A stretch of DNA of 64,000 bases from Brevundimonas sp. GTDB lineage: Bacteria > Pseudomonadota > Alphaproteobacteria > Caulobacterales > Caulobacteraceae. Both the position numbers and the translations under genes were made by a program. This document shows positions 16,639 through 25,793 of the stretch, piece after piece. The notes beneath the pieces were generated by a model. It had not been told where the DNA came from. It made no database searches and worked only from the letters and a program-made list of their open reading frames with translations. The stretch spans positions 3,425 through 67,424 of the forward strand of contig QFQU01000020.1 of the NCBI GenBank assembly GCA_003248965.1, read 5' to 3'. Each line of letters opens with the position of its first letter. Position 1 is the stretch's first letter.

Positions 16639-17487
16639 TCAGGCGCGTCGACGCCGTCGGGCCGCGCGGATGTCGGCGACGATCAGGGGCAGCAGGAACC
16701 AGGGCTCGACGCAGTAGCGCACGAACAGGCGCTTCGGGTCGTGGAACAGGCGATAGGCCCATTCGATGCCCGCTCGGCCCATCCAGCGAGGCGCGGCCTT
16801 CTGCGCCCCGGCCTCATAGTCGAAGGCGGCGCCGACCGACAGGACCACACAAGGCGGCAGAGCGTCGAAATGGTCGGCGATCCACAACTCCTGGCGCGGC
16901 ATGCCCATGCCGACGAACAGGACGTGGGGTCTGAACGCCGCGACCTGGGCCAGGACGGCCGCGTTGTCGGCCGAACCGGGCGCGGCGTCGAAATAGCCAT
17001 GGCGGGTCTCGATCTCGGCGCCCGGATAGCGGGTCGCCAGCTTCGCCACGGCCGCCTCGCCTACGCCGGGGGCGCCGCCGATCGACAGGACGCGCCAGCC
17101 CTTGCGGTCGGCCAGGCTCCAGAAATGATCGCGCCAGTCCAGATAGGTGCAGCGGTGAAAGGCGCGGCTGTGCAGGCCCAGGATGCGCGAGAACCACAGC
17201 AGGGGGGTGGAATCGACCTCCACCATGTCGGCGCGGTCGTAGAAGGCCTGAAGTTCGGGCCGCTGCGTCAGCAGATAGAGGCTGTGCAGATTGTGATTGG
17301 CGATCAGGCTTTTGCGTCCCTCGGCAACGGCCAGCTGGAGATGGTGCATCACCTCCTCGGGCCTGACCAGATCCATCGCCTGACCCAGCAGACGCACGCG
17401 TTCGCGCGACCGGCGCGCCTTGCGATAGGCCTGGCGCGGGGCGGCGCGGCGGTCGCGCGCGGCGGAAGACGGGGACGTCGACGACAT
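16639..17487 (-). CDS. WecG/TagA/CpsF family glycosyltransferase
   Basis: 282 residues. Family motifs are present: SLIANHNLHSLYLL, DMVEVDSTPLLWFSRILG (the catalytic-region Asp), RVLSIGGAPGVGEAAVAKL, HVLFVGMGMPRQELWIADH, and VVLSVGAAFDYEAGAQKAAP followed by WMGRAGIEWAYRL. These GT26 enzymes add N-acetylhexosamine-type sugars to lipid-linked carriers at the inner membrane. In Caulobacter a related enzyme (HfsJ) works in holdfast polysaccharide synthesis; whether this is that gene cannot be decided without neighbours of the hfs type, so no symbol is given. Confidence 0.9.
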   Translation of the reverse strand: MSSTSPSSAARDRRAAPRQAYRKARRSRERVRLLGQAMDLVRPEEVMHHLQLAVAEGRKSLIANHNLHSLYLLTQRPELQAFYDRADMVEVDSTPLLWFSRILGLHSRAFHRCTYLDWRDHFWSLADRKGWRVLSIGGAPGVGEAAVAKLATRYPGAEIETRHGYFDAAPGSADNAAVLAQVAAFRPHVLFVGMGMPRQELWIADHFDALPPCVVLSVGAAFDYEAGAQKAAPRWMGRAGIEWAYRLFHDPKRLFVRYCVEPWFLLPLIVADIRAARRRRRA

Positions 17488-17676
17488 GCGACGGGTCTAG
17501 CCGACAGCCCCTCAAGACGCGGTAAGGGAACAGGCTTAACCGGCGTTCAGACGGCCAAAGGCGCCGCTTGCGGAAGAAATCGGCGTCCAGACGAAAATCC
17601 CTGTTGACCCCGCCCGGACCCTCCCTTAGAGGTCCGCGCCTTCCCGATGGAAACGCCGCAAGGCGGGGCCGACGGG

Positions 17677-17763
<87 letters not shown>

Positions 17764-17771
17764 TCTTTCAG

Positions 17772-17801
17772 ACGGCGCCGCATCGAACGATGCGGCGCCG
17801 T
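17772..17801 (+). terminator. terminator after tRNA-Leu
   Basis: Stem ACGGCGCCGCATC (17772-17784) with GATGCGGCGCCGT (17789-17801), four-base loop, followed by TTGTTGTTT. Nine bases after the tRNA end. Confidence 0.85.
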
Positions 17802-17886
17802 TGTTGTTTCGGCCTATCGAAACCCGCACGTCGCTCGACTGCTTGAGGCCGTTTCGCGCAGCGCCCTGGCCGTGTAAGAACCCCGC

Positions 17887-18501
17887 ATGACTGTCTATCT
17901 GCATGAGGGCGATCTGCCCGACGATCTGGATCTGGGGCCCGAGGTCGCCGTCGATTCCGAGACCATGGGCCTGCGCTTCCGGCGCGATCCGCTGTGCGTG
18001 GTGCAGTTGTCGTCCGGCGACGGGAACGCCCATGTCGTGCGGATGCGCCGCCCCGGCTACGACTGTCCCAATCTGAAGCGGCTGCTGGCCGACCCCAAGG
18101 TGCTGAAGATCTTCCACTTCGGGCGTTTCGACATCGCCATGTTCCAGCTTCATCTGGGCGTCGAGACGCGGCCTGTCTATTGCACCAAGATCGCCTCCAG
18201 GCTGGCGCGCACCTATACCGACCGGCACGGCCTGAAGGACGTGGTGCGCGAGACCGTGGGGGTGGACCTGTCCAAGGCCCAGCAGTCGTCCGACTGGGGC
18301 GCGGCGGAACTGAGCCAGGCGCAGCTGGATTACGCGGCGTCGGACGTCCTTTATCTTCATGCGGCCAAGGCGCGGCTGGACCAGATGCTGGCGCGGGAAG
18401 GCCGGGCCGAACTGGCGGCCAAATGCTTCGATTTCCTGCCGACCCGGTCGGCCCTCGATCTCGCCGGTTGGGACGAGATCGACATCTTCGCCCACAGCTG
18501 A
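17887..18501 (+). CDS. rnd: ribonuclease D-like 3'-5' exonuclease
   Basis: 204 residues, only the DEDDy exonuclease domain: motif Exo I AVDSETMGL (Asp, Glu), Exo II KIFHFGRFDIAMFQ (Asp), and Exo III SQAQLDYAASDVLYLH (Tyr and Asp). The HRDC domains of classical RNase D are missing, as is usual for the short alphaproteobacterial form. It trims 3' ends of tRNA and other RNAs. It starts the run leading into lptC (seven bases between), possibly one transcript. Confidence 0.85.
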   Translation: MTVYLHEGDLPDDLDLGPEVAVDSETMGLRFRRDPLCVVQLSSGDGNAHVVRMRRPGYDCPNLKRLLADPKVLKIFHFGRFDIAMFQLHLGVETRPVYCTKIASRLARTYTDRHGLKDVVRETVGVDLSKAQQSSDWGAAELSQAQLDYAASDVLYLHAAKARLDQMLAREGRAELAAKCFDFLPTRSALDLAGWDEIDIFAHS

Positions 18502-18508
18502 GGCGCGC

Positions 18509-19168
18509 TTGACCGAACCCGGCGAACAGTCCCGCATCGAGGCCGACGAGGCCCGCGTCGCCCTGGCCGGCGAACGCTGGCGCGCGCGCTCGCGCCGGGT
18601 GAAGCTGTACCGCCGCGTGCTGCCCATCGTCATCCTGGTGCTGGCGGGCGGCGCCCTTACCTGGACGGTGTTCCGCACCGTCATGTCGGGGGTGGAGCGC
18701 AAGGCCAGCCAGAGCCAGGAGGTGCGGCTGGACAAGCCCCTGTTCCATGGCCAGGACGCGCAGGGCCGCGCCTTCACCGTTGGGGCGCAGGGGGCGATCC
18801 GCGATCCCAGGACCGGCCAGTTCCGCCTGATGGGGCCGGCGCTGAGGCTGAACCTGGGCGGGCGCAAGGTGACGGAACTGACCGCCGACGGCGGGACCTA
18901 CAACGAGCAGGCGCGCACTGTGACCATCGGTCCGAACGTGAAGATTTCGGACGGCGGCAGCGGCTTCGTCCTGACCACGCCCGAGGCGGTGGTCGACACC
19001 AACACAGGAATCGTCACCGGTTCAAAGGGCGTTCACGGTGTCGGCCCTATTGGAACCATCAACGCTTCGTCCTATGCGATCTATGATCAGGGACGGCGGG
19101 TGGTTTTCAACGGCTCCGGCGACACCAAGATAAGCGGGACCATCAATCCCTCGGGATCAGGCGAATGA
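18509..19168 (+). CDS. lptC: LPS export system protein LptC
   Basis: 219 residues from TTG 18509, preceded by GAGG. N-terminal cytosolic stretch, one membrane anchor (VLPIVILVLAGGALTWTVF) and a periplasmic beta-jellyroll with the LptC/OstA-type pattern VTELTADGGTYNEQARTVTI. It passes LPS from the LptB2FG transporter to LptA. Its stop overlaps the lptA start by four bases. The TTG start was chosen because earlier in-frame starts lie inside the RNase D gene. Confidence 0.88.
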   Translation: MTEPGEQSRIEADEARVALAGERWRARSRRVKLYRRVLPIVILVLAGGALTWTVFRTVMSGVERKASQSQEVRLDKPLFHGQDAQGRAFTVGAQGAIRDPRTGQFRLMGPALRLNLGGRKVTELTADGGTYNEQARTVTIGPNVKISDGGSGFVLTTPEAVVDTNTGIVTGSKGVHGVGPIGTINASSYAIYDQGRRVVFNGSGDTKISGTINPSGSGE

Positions 19169-19668
19169 CGGCGATGACATCGAAAATCCTGGCGGGGGTC
19201 GCGGCCCTGACGGTCCTGGCCCTGCCGGCCGTGGGCGACGCCCAAAGCCCGAGCCGCAGCATGGCTTCGAACCAGCCGATCGCCTTCGGCGCCGACAGCG
19301 GCGAACAGACCGCCGAGCGCATCACCCTGCGCGGTCGCGCCGAGGTGACGCAGGGTCAGAACCGCATCCGCGCCGACGCCATCACCCTGTACCGCAAGGC
19401 CTCGGGCGACCCGGACCGGGTGGAGGCGACGGGCAAGGTCTATTTCGTGACCCCGACCCAGTCGATGCGCGGCGACCGCGCCGTCTACGCCATCGGGACC
19501 GGAGAGGTGGTGGTCACGGGCGACGTCGTCCTGACCCAGGGGCAGAACGTGCTGACCGGCGGGCGGCTGACCTACAATGTGAACACCGACGCCGCGACCA
19601 TGGCCGGGGCGCCGCGCGGGGCGGCCGGCAACCGGATCCAGGGCGTCTTCTACCCCAGCAGCAACTGA
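19165..19668 (+). CDS. lptA: LPS transport periplasmic protein LptA
   Basis: 167 residues: signal peptide (ILAGVAALTVLALPAVGDAQS) and the OstA beta-jellyroll, with ERITLRGRAEVTQGQNRIRAD and VVVTGDVVLTQGQNVLTGGRL. LptA oligomerises into the periplasmic bridge that carries LPS to LptD. ATGA overlap with lptC; lptB follows after nine bases. Confidence 0.93.
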   Translation: MTAMTSKILAGVAALTVLALPAVGDAQSPSRSMASNQPIAFGADSGEQTAERITLRGRAEVTQGQNRIRADAITLYRKASGDPDRVEATGKVYFVTPTQSMRGDRAVYAIGTGEVVVTGDVVLTQGQNVLTGGRLTYNVNTDAATMAGAPRGAAGNRIQGVFYPSSN

Positions 19669-19677
19669 GTTCCCGAC

Positions 19678-20469
19678 TTGGCGCGCAAGGAGCTTTCCGC
19701 ACTGAACAGGGACGAACCGGCGACCCCGCCGGTCGAGGCCCCGACGCGCGCCGAAAAGGGCCTGCGGGTGCGCAACATCGCCCGGGCCTTCGGACCGCGC
19801 CAGGTGGTGCGCGACGTCTCCCTGACCGTCCAGCGCGGCGAGGTGGCCGGTCTGCTGGGGCCGAACGGCGCCGGCAAGACCACCTGTTTCTACATGATCA
19901 CCGGCCTGATCCCGCCGGATTCGGGCAGCATCTGGCTGGACGGCGAGGACATCACCGCCCAGCCCATGTATCAGCGCGCCCGCATGGGCCTGGGCTATCT
20001 GGCGCAGGAAGCCTCCATCTTTCGCGGCATGACGGTGGAGCAGAACGTCAAGGCGGTGGTCGAGCTGAACTATCCGCCCAGCCAGATCGCGGCCGAGACC
20101 AACCGCCTGCTGGACGAACTGAACATCGAGCATCTGCGCCAGGCGCGGGCCACGGCCCTGTCGGGCGGCGAGCGGCGGCGGGTGGAGATCGCGCGCGCCC
20201 TGGCCGGGCGGCCGTCCTTCATCCTGCTGGACGAGCCGTTCGCCGGCATCGACCCCTTGGCCATCGCCGACATCCGCTCGGTGATCCGCTATCTGGCCGC
20301 GCAGGGGATCGGGGTGCTGATCACCGACCACAATGTGCGCGAGACGCTGGACATCACCGATCGGGTCTCGATCATCTCCAGCGGGTCCGTGCTGTTCGAG
20401 GGCACGGCCGAGGAGGCGGTGCACGATCCCGATGTCCGCCGGGTCTATCTGGGCGAAAACTACGTCTGA
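19678..20469 (+). CDS. lptB: LPS export ABC transporter ATPase LptB
   Basis: 263 residues from TTG 19678. Walker A GLLGPNGAGKTT, Q-loop region GLGYLAQEASIFRGM, ABC signature ALSGGERRRVEIARAL, Walker B FILLDEPFAGIDP and the H-loop GVLITDHNVRETL: all ATPase motifs intact and the LptB-specific PNGAGKTTCFYMITG present. A 30-residue N-terminal extension precedes the usual start, so translation may begin later. It powers LPS extraction with LptF and LptG (not in window). Confidence 0.96.
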   Translation: MARKELSALNRDEPATPPVEAPTRAEKGLRVRNIARAFGPRQVVRDVSLTVQRGEVAGLLGPNGAGKTTCFYMITGLIPPDSGSIWLDGEDITAQPMYQRARMGLGYLAQEASIFRGMTVEQNVKAVVELNYPPSQIAAETNRLLDELNIEHLRQARATALSGGERRRVEIARALAGRPSFILLDEPFAGIDPLAIADIRSVIRYLAAQGIGVLITDHNVRETLDITDRVSIISSGSVLFEGTAEEAVHDPDVRRVYLGENYV

Positions 20470-20588
20470 TCCGCGTATGGGCGGTCCTGCAGCGACCGCG
20501 CGCCCTGTTTGTCGGACGTTAACCCCTCTGGCGACATTGTGCTCCAGCAAGTTCCGGGCCAGTTGGGCGCCGGGCGGGGTTCAGGGAC

Positions 20589-22091
<1,503 letters not shown>

Positions 22092-22154
22092 CAAGCGTGA
22101 CCACAAAACCGTGATCCGATTGACACCAAAGCGGGACCGGCGCGTTCTATCGGC

Positions 22155-22811
22155 ATGCAAGTCCAAGTCAGCGGCAAGCAAGTGGATGTCGGCGAAGCGT
22201 TAGGCTCGCGCATCTCCCAGGAACTCGAAGACGGGGTCGGAAAATACTTCGCCCGCGGCGGTGACGACGCCGAGGTCGTGGTGTCCAAGGACGGCCATGG
22301 CTTCAAGGTGGACTGTTGGGTCCGCCTGGCGTCGGGTCAGACCCTGGTCACGACCGGATTCGGCGGCGACGCCCATTCGGCCTTCACCGAGGCGCTGGAT
22401 CGGCTGGAAACGCGGGTGCGTCGCTACAAGCGCCGCCTGAAGGATCACCATATCGGGCCCAAGGGCCTGTCGCCCGAGAAGACCGAGAACGCCGCCCGCG
22501 AAGTCGCCCGCAGCATCGTGCTGCGGGACCCCGACAGCGTGGATGACGACGCCTTCGGCGCGGCCGGCGAAGACGACGGCCCGCCGCCGGTGGGCATGGT
22601 CATCGCCGAGACCGAACACGAAATCCGCACCATCACGGTCGGACGGGCGGTTCTGGAGCTGGACATGACGGGCTATCCGGTCGTGCTGTTCCGCAATGCG
22701 GCGCACGGCGGCCTTTCGGTCGTCTATCGCCGGCCCGACGGCAATGTGGGCTGGATCGACCCGGAACGGACCAAGGCTTCCAACGGCCACGCCAACGGCG
22801 CGGCGCACTGA
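22155..22811 (+). CDS. hpf: ribosome hibernation promoting factor, long form
   Basis: 218 residues. N-terminal S30AE domain (QVQVSGKQVDVGEALGSRIS, then DRLETRVRRYKRRLKDHH), an acidic linker, and a C-terminal dimerisation domain (RTITVGRAVLELDMTGYPVVLFRN.. VVYRRPDGNVGWIDP). The long form dimerises 70S ribosomes into inactive 100S particles in stationary phase. A weak ribosome binding site precedes ATG 22155. Between rpoN and ptsN as in other proteobacteria. Confidence 0.95.
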   Translation: MQVQVSGKQVDVGEALGSRISQELEDGVGKYFARGGDDAEVVVSKDGHGFKVDCWVRLASGQTLVTTGFGGDAHSAFTEALDRLETRVRRYKRRLKDHHIGPKGLSPEKTENAAREVARSIVLRDPDSVDDDAFGAAGEDDGPPPVGMVIAETEHEIRTITVGRAVLELDMTGYPVVLFRNAAHGGLSVVYRRPDGNVGWIDPERTKASNGHANGAAH

Positions 22812-22937
22812 GATCGACCCACCGGCGCGCCCATCGCGGCGCGCCGGGCTTTCCTCGGCCCTTGCGGCTCAGTTTGACTTCGGCGCGGGACGCTCTAAAG
22901 GGGCGCTCGCGCGAGGTCGCGTGTGTGAGGTTGTCCC

Positions 22938-23405
22938 ATGGACATCAGTGATCTGCTCGCCGCCAACGGCGTGGTCCTGCGCGGAGGCGCGTCCTCCAAG
23001 CGCCAGGCTCTGCACGCCGTGGCCGAGGCGGCCTCTCACGTCCTGAACATCGACGACGCCCGCATTTTCGAAGCCCTGATGGAGCGCGAGGCCCTGGGCT
23101 CGACCGGCCTGGGCTCGGGCGTGGCCGTGCCGCATGCGCGTCTGCGCGACATCGAGCGGGTGACGGGCGTCTTCGTGCGGCTGGACACGCCGGTGGCGTT
23201 CGACGCCGTCGACGACCGGCCGGTCGATCTGTTGTTCGCCCTGTTCGCCCCGCCCAAGGACGGGGCCGAGCATCTGCGCGCCCTGGCGGCGGTGTCGCGC
23301 GCCCTGCGCTCTTCGGAATTGCGCGAGCAACTGCGTCAGGCCCGCACGACCGACGCCGTCCGCGCCCTGTTCGTCAAGGATCAGCCGGCCACCACCGCCG
23401 CCTGA
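22938..23405 (+). CDS. ptsN: PTS IIA-like nitrogen regulatory protein PtsN
   Basis: 155 residues of the EIIA-Ntr/fructose type. The phosphorylated His lies in SGVAVPHARLRDI; further blocks are EREALGSTGLGSG and VDLLFALFAPPKDGAEHL. It receives phosphate from the NPr/EI-Ntr chain and links nitrogen and carbon status to regulators. The position after rpoN and hpf supports the call. 126 bases separate it from hpf, so it may have its own promoter. Confidence 0.95.
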   Translation: MDISDLLAANGVVLRGGASSKRQALHAVAEAASHVLNIDDARIFEALMEREALGSTGLGSGVAVPHARLRDIERVTGVFVRLDTPVAFDAVDDRPVDLLFALFAPPKDGAEHLRALAAVSRALRSSELREQLRQARTTDAVRALFVKDQPATTAA

Positions 23406-23417
23406 GGGCGTCGCCCT

Positions 23418-23675
23418 CTAGTGGACCGACACGGGCTCCAGCTCATGAGCCACGGCGGCGGCGAAGGCGGTGTCGCGGTCCAGCATGACGGCCAAACGCT
23501 CTCCATCCGCGCCATGCACGGCGTAGAGGGATTGGTCGGGATCCAGATCGACGGCGCCGTCCTTGAACTGAACCTGTTGGTTGAACAGGTCCGAGGCCTT
23601 CACCTCGCGCACATACACCAGATCGGGGGCGCCCAGGCCGGCGAAATCTTCCTTGGTCATCATCATCGGCGTCAT
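23418..23675 (-). CDS. DUF1150 family protein
   Basis: 85 residues from ATG 23675, which has GGAGG upstream. Contains the family-typical LVYVREVKASDL and SLYAVHGADGERLAVMLDRDTAFAAA. DUF1150 genes are typically located next to Hsp20 genes in Alphaproteobacteria, as here (59 bases downstream of it). Function unknown; co-induction with the chaperone is likely. Confidence 0.88.
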   Translation of the reverse strand: MTPMMMTKEDFAGLGAPDLVYVREVKASDLFNQQVQFKDGAVDLDPDQSLYAVHGADGERLAVMLDRDTAFAAAVAHELEPVSVH

Positions 23676-23700
23676 AAGACCGCCTCCTTCATTTTGATAA

Positions 23701-23718
23701 CGCCCGGATCGCCGGGCG
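23701..23718 (-). terminator. hairpin between hsp20 and DUF1150 genes
   Basis: CGCCCGG (23701-23707) pairs with CCGGGCG (23712-23718) around a four-base loop. Read on the minus strand it is followed by TTATCAAAAT, a weak U-rich tail, so it may attenuate transcription from hsp20 into the DUF1150 gene or protect the hsp20 mRNA 3' end. Confidence 0.5.
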
Positions 23719-23734
23719 GTTCGACGGCCGCGTC

Positions 23735-24157
23735 TCAGCCGGCCGTGATGGGTATGCGCCGTACGGTCCGCTCGGCTTCCGGCCGGATGAGATCGATGTG
23801 CAGCAGGCCGTGTTCCAGCCGCGCGCCCTGGACTTCCAGACCGTCGGCCAGGACGAAGCTGCGGACGAAGCCACGCCCCGCGATGCCGCGATGCAAAAAG
23901 GCCTGTTCGGTCCTGGCCGCCTCGTCGCGCTTGCCGGCGATGGTCAGTTGGCGGTCTTCCAGGGTGATGGTCAGCTCCTCGGGCGAAAAGCCCGCGACGG
24001 CCAGGCTGATCCGCACGCCGGTGCGGCCGATCTGTTCGACATTGTAGGGCGGATAGCTCTCGGCCGCGGCCTTGGCGGCGCGGTCGATCAGGGCGCGGGT
24101 GTGGTCGAAGCCCAAAAGGAAGGGGCTGTCGAACAGGAGGGTGCGCGGCGTCGTCAT
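23735..24157 (-). CDS. small heat-shock protein (Hsp20/IbpA family)
   Basis: 140 residues with an alpha-crystallin domain: YPPYNVEQIGRTGVRISLAVAGFSPEEL-type start, LTITLEDRQLTIAGKRD, FLHRGIAGRGFVRSFVLADGLEV, then LEHGLLHIDLIRPE. The N-terminal SPFLLGFDH is typical of the IbpA group. It holds unfolding proteins at heat shock for later refolding. The 5' leader can fold over the Shine-Dalgarno (see the thermometer entry), as for other alphaproteobacterial small heat-shock genes. Confidence 0.95.
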   Translation of the reverse strand: MTTPRTLLFDSPFLLGFDHTRALIDRAAKAAAESYPPYNVEQIGRTGVRISLAVAGFSPEELTITLEDRQLTIAGKRDEAARTEQAFLHRGIAGRGFVRSFVLADGLEVQGARLEHGLLHIDLIRPEAERTVRRIPITAG

Positions 24158-24161
24158 CTGG

Positions 24162-24212
24162 GGTCCTTGCTAGAAAGCGACCGGCGGCCGGTCCCCCGCA
24201 ATCGGCAAGACC
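24162..24212 (-). promoter_or_regulatory. candidate RNA thermometer sequestering the hsp20 Shine-Dalgarno
   Basis: In the mRNA sense, GGUCUUGC (24212-24205) pairs with GCAAGGACC (24170-24162) with one bulged G. The AAGGA inside the right arm is the Shine-Dalgarno, six bases before the ATG. An inner hairpin (GACCGG/CCGGUC) fills the loop. A Shine-Dalgarno paired with UUGC and a bulged G is the hallmark of ROSE elements found before small heat-shock genes in Alphaproteobacteria; no thermometer family search could be run. Confidence 0.5.
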
Positions 24213-24280
24213 GTCCGTCACAGATGAAGATGGGGGCTGGCCGGGGCGGGATCAACTCTTGGGCGCCCGTCGTCCCCAGT

Positions 24281-24413
24281 CCCGTCATCCTCGGGCTCGA
24301 CCCGAGGATCAGGCGCGCAGGCGCTCATACCGAGAAGCGGCGCAAGGCTGGGCCTCGCTTCCAGCGCAAGGCGGTCGATGGTCCGGTCCTCGGGTCGAGC
24401 CCGAGGATGACGG
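24281..24413. repeat. long inverted-repeat intergenic element
   Basis: Two 27-base arms (24282-24308 and 24387-24413) are perfect inverted repeats; each arm is itself a short palindrome (CCTCGGGC..GACCCGAGG). They enclose about 78 bases. It lies in the 273 bp gap between hsp20 and amt, 17 bases after the amt stop, and resembles the dispersed hairpin elements that occur between genes in Caulobacter relatives. Two further elements of the same design occur at 30323 and 34561. Confidence 0.75.
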
Positions 24414-24430
24414 ACGGGGCTAAGGCGCCC

Positions 24431-25759
24431 CTAGTGGATGGCTTCGCCGTGCTGGGTGTAGTCCAGCCCCTCGACCTCCTGATCCTTGCTGACGCGCAGG
24501 CCGGTGGTGAACTTGCAGATCATCAGGACGACGAAGGTGCCGACCGCGCTCCAGGCGATGGCGCCCAGGAGGCCCACGGCCTGTTTCCAGACGGCGGCGC
24601 CCTCGGCCAGGGCGTTGACGCTGGTGGTGGCGAACAGGCCGGTCAAAAGGGCGCCGACGACGCCGCCGACCCCATGCACGCCGAAGGCGTCCAGACTGTC
24701 GTCGTATTTCAGCGCATGCTTCAGCCATACCGCGCCCGCATAGCAGGCCGGACCGGCGATCAGGCCGATGAAGAAGGCGCCTTTGGGATCGACGAAGCCG
24801 GCGGCGGGGGTGATGGCGACCAGACCGCCGACGATGCCGGACAGCAGGCCCAGCAGGGTCGGACGCTTGCGGTCGAACCATTCGATCGTCATCCAGCCCA
24901 GGGCGGCTGCCCCGGCGGCGAGAATGGTGTTGAAGGCGGCGACGGCGGCCAGGGCGTCGGCGGCCCCGGCCGATCCGGCGTTGAAGCCCAGCCAGCCGAC
25001 CAAGAGCAGGCCGGTTCCGATGGCGCTATAGGCCAGGTTGGCGGGGGCCATGTTGTCGCGTCCGAAGCCGTGACGCGGCCCCAGAACCAGGGCGCAGACC
25101 AGGCCGGCGACGCCCGCATTGACGTGGACCACCGCCCCGCCCGCGAAATCCAGCACGCCGAGACCGCCCAGCCAGCCGCCGCCCCAGACCTGGTGACAGA
25201 TGGGCGCATAGACGATCAGGTGCCACAGACCGAAGAACAGCAGGCTGGCCGAGAACTTCATCCGCTCGGCGAAGGCCCCGGCGACCAGGGCCGGGGCGAT
25301 GATGGCGAAGGTCATCTGGAAGCTGACGAACAGCAGTTCGGGCAGGCCAGGCAGCAGGGCGTTGGCCGTCTGCATCGTCACCCCGTTCAGGAAGGCCGCC
25401 TGAACCCCGCCGATCAGGCCGTTGATCGCGTCCGGCCCATGACTGAACGACAGGGAATAGCCGACCAGGAACCACAGCACCGAGACGATGGCGAAGGCCG
25501 CCGCCGACTGGGCGATGACGCTGATGATGTTCTTCTTCCTGACCATGCCGCCGTAGAACAGCGCCAGGCCCGGCAGGGTCATCAGGAGGACCAGGGCCGT
25601 GGAGGTCAGAATCCAGGCCGTCGCCGCCCCGTCCAGCACCAGCGGCGCCTGATGGGGCAGAAGGGCGGGCGCGGCCCAGGCTGGCGAGGACAGGGCTGGA
25701 GACGCCGCGAACGCCGCCCCCGCGGCGAGAGAGGCGGCGAGGGCGGCGGGTCGGATCAT
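24431..25759 (-). CDS. amt: ammonium transporter, Amt/MEP family
   Basis: 442 residues: signal peptide and eleven predicted membrane helices. Family motifs include LTSTALVLLMTLPGLALFYGG, DFAGGAVVHVNAGVAGLVCALVLG (with the pore His region), and DAFGVHGVGGVVGALLTGLF carrying the second pore His. It conducts ammonium into the cell. No glnK gene is next to it, which is unusual for amtB. Instead it lies 34 bases after gltB, so ammonium uptake and glutamate synthase appear co-transcribed. Confidence 0.95.
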   Translation of the reverse strand: MIRPAALAASLAAGAAFAASPALSSPAWAAPALLPHQAPLVLDGAATAWILTSTALVLLMTLPGLALFYGGMVRKKNIISVIAQSAAAFAIVSVLWFLVGYSLSFSHGPDAINGLIGGVQAAFLNGVTMQTANALLPGLPELLFVSFQMTFAIIAPALVAGAFAERMKFSASLLFFGLWHLIVYAPICHQVWGGGWLGGLGVLDFAGGAVVHVNAGVAGLVCALVLGPRHGFGRDNMAPANLAYSAIGTGLLLVGWLGFNAGSAGAADALAAVAAFNTILAAGAAALGWMTIEWFDRKRPTLLGLLSGIVGGLVAITPAAGFVDPKGAFFIGLIAGPACYAGAVWLKHALKYDDSLDAFGVHGVGGVVGALLTGLFATTSVNALAEGAAVWKQAVGLLGAIAWSAVGTFVVLMICKFTTGLRVSKDQEVEGLDYTQHGEAIH

Positions 25760-25793
25760 GCGGCGGTCTCGGGCAGGAGAGGGGAAAACCAGA

